A stretch of DNA of 42,344 nt from DASSFG01 sp035547915. Its GTDB lineage: Bacteria; Planctomycetota; Planctomycetia; Pirellulales; JAICIG01. Made by a program: the position numbers and the translations under genes. Positions 35,097 to 42,344 of the stretch are shown here, piece after piece. The DNA is taken from NCBI GenBank assembly GCA_035547915.1, contig DASZTS010000082.1, forward strand, positions 1 to 42,344, in the 5' to 3' direction. Position 1 is the stretch's first letter, and each line of letters begins with the position of its first letter. Under the pieces are notes generated by a model that worked only from the letters and a program-made list of their open reading frames with translations, ran no database searches and was not told where the DNA came from.

Positions 35097-35189
35097 GGTG
35101 ATTCAAGGGTTAATGTAATCTACCATAGCGCCGCTGTCACGGTCCGTATCGCGGATGCCTTTTGGACGCCGAATCGGTATCATACGAAG

Positions 35190-35613
35190 ATGCCGCGCCC
35201 GACGTTTTCCTTGAAAATGTTGTTGGCCGCCATCGCGGCCGTGGCCATGCCCTTGGCTGCGCTCACCAGCAAGCCAAGTTACCTTTCGGGGCTGGCAAAT
35301 GATGCTGCTCGCGACCACCTATCCGCCTGTCTTTTGGATCGGCTCGAAGTCGGGCGGACGCTACGCGCGGGCCTTCTGCCTGGGGGCCTTTGGGCCGGCG
35401 ATGACGGCCGCGGTGTTCCTGGCATTCAGCCTGGTTACCGTCAATGGGCCGCGTACCGTGACGCTAGGTGAATGTCTCGCGATCGTGGCGAAATTGGCGG
35501 AGTTCTATCGATTTCTGTTGGCCTTCTTTTGGCTCGCCATGCCCATCGTCGGACTGTTGTGCGTCGTCGCCGCTTGGACACGGGAAGGCCACGAAACGCC
35601 CATCAAGCAATAA
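35190..35613 (+). pseudogene. Small membrane protein gene broken by a frameshift
   Basis: Two frames join into one sensible protein. Frame 1 from ATG 35190 reads PTFSLKMLLAAIAAVAMPLAAL to KPSYLSG, and then turns unnatural. The +1 frame begins reading well near base 35290, WQMMLLATTYPPVFWIG onward, and ends at 35613 with KQ. Removing one G from the GGGG run at 35288-35291 would give PSYLSGWQMMLLATTYPP. The joined protein would have about 140 residues, an FSLK leader and three to four membrane helices, like the planctomycete small membrane protein type also seen at 4295. It may be a true pseudogene or a sequencing or assembly error. The gene immediately upstream of the UnbV operon, 18 bases away, is this one. 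Confidence 0.65.
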
Positions 35614-35631
35614 AGAATAGAGTCATCCATC

Positions 35632-38600
35632 ATGGCGGTTCCACAAGCTAAAGCTAAACCAGTTGTACTACTGTTGGTCGTCGTGGCGCTCGTCGGAGGC
35701 ACGATCGGCTACGTGCTCTGGTCGCGCGATCGTTTGCCCGCTCCGGGCTCGGCCCGCTACGACAAATACGTCGAGGCGTTCCAGGTCGGCCTCGCGGCGC
35801 TCGATGCCGATCTGCCGCAACGTGCCGAACCGGAGTTGACCGTGGCCGTCGAGATCGTTCCCGACGAACCGGCCGGCTGGGCGAACCGCGGGCTGCTCTA
35901 CCTGCGCACCGGAAAGCGGCCGGAAGCCGCCCGGGACTTGGCGAATGCACGCCGGCTTGCCCCCAACGATGCCCAAATCGACAAGTTGCTCGGCTTGCTC
36001 GAAAAGGGGCGTGGCCGATACGGGGAAGCGGTTGTTTACCTACGCAAGGCCATCGACAACGATCCCGAAGATGTGCGGTCGCTTTACTTGCTGAGTGAGG
36101 TCGTCGAACAAGAACACAAGGAGGGGAGCGATGCCGAGAGGCAACGACTGCTGAAACGGGTGCTCGAACTGCGGCCCAAGAATCTGCGGGTGCTCGCCGA
36201 CTATCTGCGCGTGGCCGTGCGAAATTCGGATGGTGATGCGGTGCGTGAAACACTCGCGACCCTCGATAATCTGGCGCCCGATTGGTTGCCTGGCTCCCAA
36301 TCAGAACTGGCGAAGGTCAAAGAAAAGGTGCCTGCCAAGCTGGGACCGACCGCGGTGATCTCGGTCGTAGGGCTGGCGAATATGTTGAAGGGTGAGCCAC
36401 ATTACGTGCGCGACGCCACGGAAGTCAGCCCAGAGGACCAGTTGGTAGGCGATCCCTTGCGGGAATTCTTGAGGTTGGCCCCCGTTCGACCCGTACTAGC
36501 GCCCGCCGATCACGAGTTGCGATTCGTGGCCGAACCCCTTTCGCCCGCTCCCGCCGGCGAATGGGAGCGGGCCGTCGCGGTGTGGCTCACGGGAGACGGA
36601 ACGCCCGCCGCCTTTCTGCTCGGCGGGGGCGAGATTCGTCGCCTGGGCGATGAAGCGGTTTTCTCCGCACCGAAGGCAACGGATCTTATTGCGATCGATT
36701 GGAACAACGATCGGCGGAACGACCTGCTGGCCAGCGGCCAGGGAGGGCTGCACTTCTATCAGCAGCAAGACGACGGCAAGTTTGACGAGGTCACTGCGAA
36801 GCTCGAGTTGCCGGACGACGTCTTGAACGGCCGTTACGACGGTGCACTGGCGGCCGACGTTGATCTCGACGGCGACATGGATCTCTTGTTGGCCCGCGTC
36901 GACGATTCGCCGTTGTTCCTGCGAAACAATTTTGATGGGACGTTTGCTCCACTGCCGATCTTCGAGGGCGTAAAGGGCCCGCAACGGTTCGTATGGGCCG
37001 ATCTTGATGACGATGGCGCACCCGACGCGGGATTGCTCGACGAGAGCGGTCATCTGCGCATGTTCGCCAACGAGCGCTCGGCGAGCTTCGTAGCGTGGCC
37101 TGCCGCGCTGCCGGAAGGGAGCTTTCTGGCCTTCGCCATCGCCGATGCCGACGACGACGGCGTCTTCGACCTCGTTGGACTACGCCAGGATGGGGTGATC
37201 GTTTGCATCTCCGACAGGAACAAGCGATCGGCCTGGACGAGCAATGAGCTGGGACGTTGGCCGACACCCGGCAAGGAACCACAAGCCCATGCCACGTTGC
37301 TCTTGGCCGCCGATCTGGATAACAACGGTGCCGTAGACCTCGTGGCCTCCAGCAAAGATGGCACGGCCATCTGGTTGAAAGAGCACGACGGTCGGTTCGA
37401 GCAGCTCAAATCCGAACTGCCTCCCCGCCTTCAGGCGGTGGCCGACATGCGGGGTGAGGGTCGGCTCGATCTGCTGGCACTCGATCAGGGAGGGCAGCCC
37501 GTGCGGTTGGTGAATTCCGGCAAGAAGGACTACCACTGGCAGAACATCCGCCCGGAAGCGACGCGAGACAAGGCTGACGGCGACAAGCGCATCAATTCCT
37601 TCGGTATCGGGGGCCAGATCGAGGTGTGCACCGGCACGCACGTGGTCAAGCAACCGATCGAGGCGCCGGTCGTGCACTTCGGTCTGGGCCAGCGCGATCG
37701 GGCCGACGTGACCCGCATTGTGTGGCCCAACGGCACCTTCCAGGCCGAGTTCACGACACCGATCGACAAGGCGGTCATCGCCGTGCAACGGCTCAAAGGT
37801 TCGTGTCCGTTCCTGTTCGCCTTCGACGGCCAGCGAATAGTGTTTGTGAACGATTTCATGTGGAGCACGCCGCTGGGCATGTACATCAATGCCACCGACA
37901 ACGGCGGTTTTTTGCAAACCACGGATTGGATCAAAATACCGGGCGACCGGCTCGCCCGCCGCGAAGGTCAATACGAGTTGCGCGTGAACGCCAACCTGTG
38001 GGAGACTCACTTCTTCGACCATCTTTCGTTACGGGTGGTCGACCATCCGGCCGACACGGAAATGTTCGTCGATGAGCGGTTTTTTATGCGGCCCACCAGT
38101 CCCGCGTTCCACATACTGGAAGGGCCCCAGACCGTGGCCGCTGCCTGGGACCAGGAAGGCCGCGATGCCTTAACCGAGGTGAGCGAGGTCGACGGTGTCC
38201 ACCTCGATCGCGCGGGCCGCGGCATCTATCAGGGACTCACAAACGATCATTGGGTCGAGGTCGACCTGGGCGACGATGTGCCGGGCGAAGGGCCGCTCTG
38301 GCTGGTGGCGCGCGGTTGGGTCCATCCCACCGACAGCTCGATCAACTATGCCCTGTCGCAAGGCAAGCACGGCGCGCCGCATGCGCTTTCGCTGGAGGTT
38401 CCCGACGGCCAAGGGGGCTGGAAAACGGTCGATGACCGGCTCGGCTTTCCGGCCGGCAAGAACAAGACGATGCTGATCCGCCTCGACGGTCTGGACGGTG
38501 TTCCGGGGGTAGCCCGTCGTTTCCGTCTGCGGACGAACATGGAGATCTATTGGGATTGGCTGGCCTGGGCTCGCGGCCGGGACGATGCAGAGGTCAAGCA

Positions 38601-39147
38601 GCAACTCCTGCTGCCCGAGACGGCCGACCTGCGGTTTCGCGGCATTGTGGAAATGACGCAGGCGAACCGCAGCTCGCCCGAGCTGCCCGACTACGACCGA
38701 TTGGTGGCGGTCGGGCAGCATTGGCGCGACCTTATCGGTTACCACACGCGGCATGGCGACATTCGCGAACTGCTCGAAACGGTCGACGACCGTTACGCCA
38801 TTCTGACGGCCGGTGATGAGATCGTTCTCAAATTTGCCGCATTGCCCGACCCGCTTCCCGGCTGGAAACGAGACTTTGTCTGGATTTCCGACGGCTGGGT
38901 GAAAGATGGAGATTACAATACACGTTTCGGCAAAACGGTCTTGCCTTTGCCGTCGCACGACATGAACAATTACACCACGCCACCCGGCCCGCTCGTCGAC
39001 GATCCGGTCTACCGCCGGCATCCGCGGGACTGGGAGATTTATCATACGCGGTACATCACGCCGCACGCCTTCGAGCGGGGGTTGCGAGGCCCGGCTCGGC
39101 CTATGGCCGCGGCACGGCCGGCGCGATCGCAAGGGCACGGAAACTGA
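35632..39147 (+). CDS. Membrane-anchored TPR / FG-GAP / ASPIC-UnbV protein (CRTAC1-like)
   Basis: 1171 residues. An N-terminal membrane segment (VVLLLVVVALVGGTIGYVLW, about 10-29) anchors the protein. Two or three TPR-like repeats span about 75-185 (GWANRGLLYLRTGKRPEAAR, GRYGEAVVYLRKAIDNDP). FG-GAP/VCBS calcium-loop repeats follow at about 355, 408, 457, 504 and 560 (DVDLDGDMDLLLA, ADADDDGVFDLVGL, ADLDNNGAVDLVA). The ASPIC/UnbV segment at about 655-710 reads FGIGGQIEVCTGTHV to VTRIVWPNGTFQ. The remaining 460 residues are not recognised. UnbV-type proteins occur in enediyne clusters and many other bacteria; their activity is unknown. It starts 18 bases after the frameshifted gene and ends three bases before the next. 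Confidence 0.85.
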   Translation: MAVPQAKAKPVVLLLVVVALVGGTIGYVLWSRDRLPAPGSARYDKYVEAFQVGLAALDADLPQRAEPELTVAVEIVPDEPAGWANRGLLYLRTGKRPEAARDLANARRLAPNDAQIDKLLGLLEKGRGRYGEAVVYLRKAIDNDPEDVRSLYLLSEVVEQEHKEGSDAERQRLLKRVLELRPKNLRVLADYLRVAVRNSDGDAVRETLATLDNLAPDWLPGSQSELAKVKEKVPAKLGPTAVISVVGLANMLKGEPHYVRDATEVSPEDQLVGDPLREFLRLAPVRPVLAPADHELRFVAEPLSPAPAGEWERAVAVWLTGDGTPAAFLLGGGEIRRLGDEAVFSAPKATDLIAIDWNNDRRNDLLASGQGGLHFYQQQDDGKFDEVTAKLELPDDVLNGRYDGALAADVDLDGDMDLLLARVDDSPLFLRNNFDGTFAPLPIFEGVKGPQRFVWADLDDDGAPDAGLLDESGHLRMFANERSASFVAWPAALPEGSFLAFAIADADDDGVFDLVGLRQDGVIVCISDRNKRSAWTSNELGRWPTPGKEPQAHATLLLAADLDNNGAVDLVASSKDGTAIWLKEHDGRFEQLKSELPPRLQAVADMRGEGRLDLLALDQGGQPVRLVNSGKKDYHWQNIRPEATRDKADGDKRINSFGIGGQIEVCTGTHVVKQPIEAPVVHFGLGQRDRADVTRIVWPNGTFQAEFTTPIDKAVIAVQRLKGSCPFLFAFDGQRIVFVNDFMWSTPLGMYINATDNGGFLQTTDWIKIPGDRLARREGQYELRVNANLWETHFFDHLSLRVVDHPADTEMFVDERFFMRPTSPAFHILEGPQTVAAAWDQEGRDALTEVSEVDGVHLDRAGRGIYQGLTNDHWVEVDLGDDVPGEGPLWLVARGWVHPTDSSINYALSQGKHGAPHALSLEVPDGQGGWKTVDDRLGFPAGKNKTMLIRLDGLDGVPGVARRFRLRTNMEIYWDWLAWARGRDDAEVKQQLLLPETADLRFRGIVEMTQANRSSPELPDYDRLVAVGQHWRDLIGYHTRHGDIRELLETVDDRYAILTAGDEIVLKFAALPDPLPGWKRDFVWISDGWVKDGDYNTRFGKTVLPLPSHDMNNYTTPPGPLVDDPVYRRHPRDWEIYHTRYITPHAFERGLRGPARPMAAARPARSQGHGN

Positions 39148-39150
39148 CGC

Positions 39151-41037
39151 ATGAATCAATCGTTGAAGCAGATCGTTCTCGCTGCCGCGTTCGTCGGCCT
39201 ACTGGCCTTCGTGGCCGTTCGAGGCTCGGGCGGCAAGCTGGTTGAAGCCTGGCGGAACATGACGGGCCAGACGTCGAGCATTGACGAGATGGCGATAGAC
39301 GATAGCGAATCGTTGCGGCGCTATGGCTTTCGGTTGACGGAACAGGCGAAGGAATGCGGCATCGACTTTACACATCAGGCGCCGATGCTCGACAAGCAAC
39401 TCGACCACATCATGCCGCTGGTGAACCCAATGGGGGCCGGCGTGGCGGTTGTCGATTTCGACATGGACCGCAAGCTCGACCTATACGTCGTCACCAGCAA
39501 CGAAGGTGGCCGAAACAGGCTCTACCGCAATCGAGGCGACGGCACGTTCGAGGACGTGGCCGAATCGCTGGGCATCGCCGACCTGAATCAGAGCGGCAGC
39601 GGTGCTTGCATGGGAAGTGTCTGGGCCGACTACGACAACGACGGCTATCCCGACCTGTTGGTCTATAAGTGGGGACGGCCGGAACTGTTTCGCAATCGCG
39701 AGGCCAAGGCGTTCGAGCGCGTGAGCGACGAGGCGGGCTTGCCCAAATGGCTAAACGCCAACGCCGCCTGCTGGCTCGACTACGACCGAGATGGCCGTCT
39801 CGACCTGTTCCTCGCCGGTTACTGGCGAGACGACATCGATCTTTGGCACCTGAGCGACACGAAGGTCATGCCCGAGTCGTTCGAGTATGCCAAGAACGGC
39901 GGGCGCAAATACCTGTTGCACAACCGGGGCGACGGTTCGTTCGAGGACGTGACCGAGCAGATGGGTATTCAGAGCACGCGCTGGACGCTGGGTGTCGCGG
40001 CCGCCGACCTGTGTGGCACCGGCTATCCCGACCTGGTGCTGGCCAACGACTACGGCGTGTCGGAGTTCTTTGCCAACAAGGAAGGCAAGCGCTTCGAGGA
40101 GGTCGGCTACGAAACGGGTATCGGCGTCGCGCCAAAGAGCGGCATGGACGTTAGCTTCGGCGACGCGCTCAACCAAGGAGAACTATCGCTCTATATCTGC
40201 AACATCACCGAGCCGGGCAACCTCGTGCAGGGCAACAACCTGTGGGTGCCGGCCGGCCGCACCTCGGGCGGGCTGCCGCGATATCTGAATCAAGCTGGCG
40301 CGCTCGGCATCGAACGGGGCGGCTGGAGTTGGGGGGCCAAGTTCGGCGACCTGAACAACGACGGTTGGCAAGACCTCTATTTGACGAATGGTTATGTCTC
40401 CGCCAATCAGGGCAAGAGCTATTGGTACGACTACGGCAAGATTGCCGGCGGCCTGAAGGGCCTCATCGGCGACGCTGTCTATTGGCCCCCGATCGGCGAC
40501 CAGAGCCTGGCGGGCTATCAGGCCAAATGCGTCTGGCTGAACCAGGGGGGCGATTTCACCGACGTCGGAGCCGCCGTGGGTGCCACCGACCATTACGACG
40601 GCCGCGCCGTCGCGCTGGCTGATCTCTTCAACCGGGGCGTATTGGACGTCGTCGTAGCCAATCAAAAGGGTCCGCTGCTCGTCTATAAGAATCGCGTCGC
40701 GCCCGGCCGCGATTGGGTGCAGTTCGAGTTGGTTGGCGGCGCTCGGCCCGATGGGCCGGCCGGCCTGAGTAACCGCAGCGCGGTCGGTGCTCGCGTGCGG
40801 CTCTCGTGGAAACAGGGAGACGACGGCCCGCTGCAAGAGCAGGTGCAAGTGATCACGGCCGGCGATGGCTATGCCAGCCAGGGCATGTTTCGCTTGCACT
40901 TCGGGTTGGGCGAGAACGCGCGCATCGAAAAAGCGATCATTCAATGGCCGTCGGGCAGAACGCAAACCGTGATGGACGTGAAGCCCAACGCCGTTCGTAC
41001 TATCGAAGAATCTGATTCCGAGGAGCCCGCGTCATGA
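39151..41037 (+). CDS. FG-GAP / ASPIC-UnbV protein (CRTAC1 family)
   Basis: 628 residues. A signal peptide or anchor is seen (VLAAAFVGLLAFVAVRGSG). A short linker leads to an array of FG-GAP/VCBS repeats with Asp-rich calcium loops: VVDFDMDRKLDLYVVT, ADYDNDGYPDLLVYK, LDYDRDGRLDLFLAG, GDLNNDGWQDLYLTN. The C-terminal ASPIC/UnbV domain (about 540-620) reads NRSAVGARVRLSW, then QVITAGDGYASQG, LHFGLGENARIEKAIIQWPSG. This is the standard CRTAC1-family layout: a secreted beta-propeller plus UnbV domain. It is the second such gene in the operon, and its last four bases (ATGA) overlap the RnfD/UnbU-like gene. Substrate and partners are unknown. Confidence 0.9.
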   Translation: MNQSLKQIVLAAAFVGLLAFVAVRGSGGKLVEAWRNMTGQTSSIDEMAIDDSESLRRYGFRLTEQAKECGIDFTHQAPMLDKQLDHIMPLVNPMGAGVAVVDFDMDRKLDLYVVTSNEGGRNRLYRNRGDGTFEDVAESLGIADLNQSGSGACMGSVWADYDNDGYPDLLVYKWGRPELFRNREAKAFERVSDEAGLPKWLNANAACWLDYDRDGRLDLFLAGYWRDDIDLWHLSDTKVMPESFEYAKNGGRKYLLHNRGDGSFEDVTEQMGIQSTRWTLGVAAADLCGTGYPDLVLANDYGVSEFFANKEGKRFEEVGYETGIGVAPKSGMDVSFGDALNQGELSLYICNITEPGNLVQGNNLWVPAGRTSGGLPRYLNQAGALGIERGGWSWGAKFGDLNNDGWQDLYLTNGYVSANQGKSYWYDYGKIAGGLKGLIGDAVYWPPIGDQSLAGYQAKCVWLNQGGDFTDVGAAVGATDHYDGRAVALADLFNRGVLDVVVANQKGPLLVYKNRVAPGRDWVQFELVGGARPDGPAGLSNRSAVGARVRLSWKQGDDGPLQEQVQVITAGDGYASQGMFRLHFGLGENARIEKAIIQWPSGRTQTVMDVKPNAVRTIEESDSEEPAS

Positions 41038-42167
41038 GCGCCCCAGCGACTGCTGTAAACACCGTGTCAGAGGGAGGGGCGTGCGCTGCGGCCGGCACCG
41101 AGCGCTCTTGGGTGGGCTTTGCCTTGCGGAGCGTGGCGACGGCGGTCGTCGTCGGTGGCTATTATTGGGTGCGCGACCCGTTGAACCAACTCGTCGGTGG
41201 TTGGTATCAGCGCTCGTTCGGCAATACGCTCGATCCGACCACGCCCCGTGTGGTCGGCGTGCTGTTGCTGCTGGCGGTGCTGGTGGCCGTGTGGCGCAAG
41301 CTGGTGCTGTGCGATCCGCGGTTCCAGGCCCCACTGCTGGTGACGACGATCCTGGCCGTCGGCGACGCGGCGTTCAACATCTTGGAAAATCACCCGGCCC
41401 CACCTTGGCTGGTATCATTGACCGATGGCGCGGTGCTCGAATATTCGCCCACCTTCGTGGCCATCGTGGTCACGCTCGCGGCGGAACTCGTGCTAGGCCG
41501 TTTCTTCTGGGGCAAGTGGCCGCACCTGGCGAGCGCCTACATCTCGGGCATCAGCGTCGGCATCCTCATCAAGTCGTCGGCCCTGTGGCCGTTCGTGCTC
41601 TGCGGGCTGATTTCGATCGCCTCGAAGTACGTGCTGCGGGCCGGCAACCGGCACATTTGGAACCCGTCGAATTTCGGCGTGACGGCGATGCTCTTCCTCG
41701 CCCCGGAATACGTGGCCAGCCTGAACGTGCAAGCCGGCAACAACGGTTGGGCCGTGCTGGCGATCTGGATCCTCGGCGGCATGATCATGTATCGCATCGG
41801 CCGCTTCCACATTCCGCTCGCGTTCGTGGCCGCCTTCGTGCCGCTGGCGTTCCTGCGCAGCTACTTCACCGGCCATGCCTGGCAGACCGAGCTGGCGCCG
41901 ATGACCAGCCCGATGTTCCAACTCTACATCTTCTTCATGATCACCGACCCCAAGACCACCACCCACGGCTGGCGGCGTCAGGTGGCCGTCGCCGTGCTCG
42001 TCGCAGCGATGGAAACCTTCTTGCGGCTGGCGTTCAAGGACATTCACTCCCTCTACCACGCCCTCTTCATCGTCGGCCCCGTCACCAACGTGCTCGAAAT
42101 CGTTGCCGACAGCCGGAGGGTTAAGGTGGCCGAAGGCGCGGCTCCGGCCACCCCGGTGAATGTTTGA
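41034..42167 (+). CDS. RnfD/UnbU-like polytopic membrane protein
   Basis: 377 residues with about nine to ten membrane segments. The segment SGISVGILIKSSALWPFV, then NRHIWNPSNFGVTAMLFL and FFMITDPKTTTHGWRRQ, follows the RnfD/NqrB fold pattern (the M-x-T-D-P motif). The SGAT-type flavin attachment site of RnfD is not visible, and no other Rnf or Nqr subunit genes are near, so an electron-transport role is unlikely. By context with UnbV proteins it is best compared with UnbU, a membrane protein of enediyne clusters thought to be a transporter. The ATG overlaps the stop of the UnbV gene (ATGA), which suggests a complex or shared pathway. Confidence 0.8.
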   Translation: MSAPATAVNTVSEGGACAAAGTERSWVGFALRSVATAVVVGGYYWVRDPLNQLVGGWYQRSFGNTLDPTTPRVVGVLLLLAVLVAVWRKLVLCDPRFQAPLLVTTILAVGDAAFNILENHPAPPWLVSLTDGAVLEYSPTFVAIVVTLAAELVLGRFFWGKWPHLASAYISGISVGILIKSSALWPFVLCGLISIASKYVLRAGNRHIWNPSNFGVTAMLFLAPEYVASLNVQAGNNGWAVLAIWILGGMIMYRIGRFHIPLAFVAAFVPLAFLRSYFTGHAWQTELAPMTSPMFQLYIFFMITDPKTTTHGWRRQVAVAVLVAAMETFLRLAFKDIHSLYHALFIVGPVTNVLEIVADSRRVKVAEGAAPATPVNV

Positions 42168-42214
42168 AAGTTGGCTCTGCTTACCAGCGGGGAGTGATTT
42201 AATCTCAATACCGT

Positions 42215-42344
42215 TCAATTCACCAGGACGATGGATTGACGGAAGTTCTTTGTGGGTTGGGGAGAATCACGGTGTTTGTTGGTTTTCTTGGCCCAGCCAC
42301 TCATTTTACGTTTGATCACGCGCGGGTTGATTCGATCGCGACGT
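42215..42344 (-). CDS. Probable transposase, C-terminal fragment
   Basis: The last 42 codons and stop of a minus-strand gene that enters from beyond the window. They read INPRVIKRKMSGWAKKTNK, then HRDSPQPTKNFRQSIVLVN. The RVIKRKMS and NFRQSIVxVN pattern resembles the C-terminus of IS4-like DDE transposases in planctomycetes, as I recall them. The catalytic DDE residues are outside the window, so whether the element is complete or a remnant is not known. It converges on the RnfD/UnbU-like gene with 47 bases between the stops. Confidence 0.5.
   Translation of the reverse strand, partial: RRDRINPRVIKRKMSGWAKKTNKHRDSPQPTKNFRQSIVLVN

Noticed and set aside
41034..42167. RnfD subunit of an electron transport complex
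   Set aside because: The flavin-attachment motif is not visible, and no other Rnf or Nqr genes are present.

Overview
The window is GC-rich, densely coded bacterial DNA and looks like a planctomycete chromosome, probably of the Pirellula type. The main evidence is a PSCyt1/DUF1549/DUF1553 cytochrome-like protein, two CRTAC1-type (FG-GAP plus ASPIC/UnbV) proteins, two small secreted proteins sharing an ASCGDYV motif, short membrane proteins starting with an FSL(K/R) leader, and an HPF-like protein carrying a lineage-style C-terminal extension. No rRNA, tRNA or CRISPR array was seen. Assignments rest on reading motifs by eye; no database search was run.

Layout. 1-3.0 kb: the 5' end of a UDP-glucose dehydrogenase gene, two stand-alone response regulators, a small unknown protein and a BT1-type MFS transporter. 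3.3-4.1 kb: an HPF/RaiA-like protein fused to a sigma-70 region 2-like segment. 4.3-9.5 kb: a plus-strand operon of a small membrane protein, a large membrane protein with a GATase-like segment, an ABC ATPase and an ABC-2 permease, coupled by overlapping stops and starts. 9.6-17.2 kb: housekeeping and accessory genes (DinB-like, E2 of 2-oxoglutarate dehydrogenase, HEAT/VWA protein, THUMP-like methyltransferase, SDR, GNAT, thiol peroxidase with a small partner, STAS). 17.3-22.6 kb: a minus-strand pair of a PSCyt1/DUF1549/DUF1553 protein and a secreted PHP-type metallohydrolase. 23-26 kb: two small unknown genes, a SUMF1-fold protein and a sugar-nucleotide type SDR. 26.3-29.1 kb: gyrA, with an altered quinolone-pocket sequence and an acidic insertion.

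29.4-35.1 kb, all minus strand: a coiled-coil protein made of a 24-residue repeat, a basic unknown protein, and a three-gene NitT/TauT/SsuA-type ABC importer (lipoprotein receptor with a cysteine-rich tail, permease, ATPase) bracketed by two paralogous ASCGDYV secreted proteins. 35.2-35.6 kb: a frameshifted small membrane protein gene. 35.6-42.2 kb: a tight three-gene plus-strand operon of a TPR/FG-GAP/UnbV protein, a second FG-GAP/UnbV protein and an RnfD/UnbU-like membrane protein. UnbU and UnbV are names from enediyne clusters, but no polyketide synthase is present here. The window ends in what looks like the C-terminus of a transposase.

The strongest candidates for an undescribed system are the double-UnbV/UnbU operon and the ABC importer with its two flanking ASCGDYV proteins. 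The HPF-sigma fusion is the most unusual single protein. Two copies of a palindromic intergenic repeat (17.2 and 26.3 kb) and a different palindrome at 22.7 kb sit between genes.
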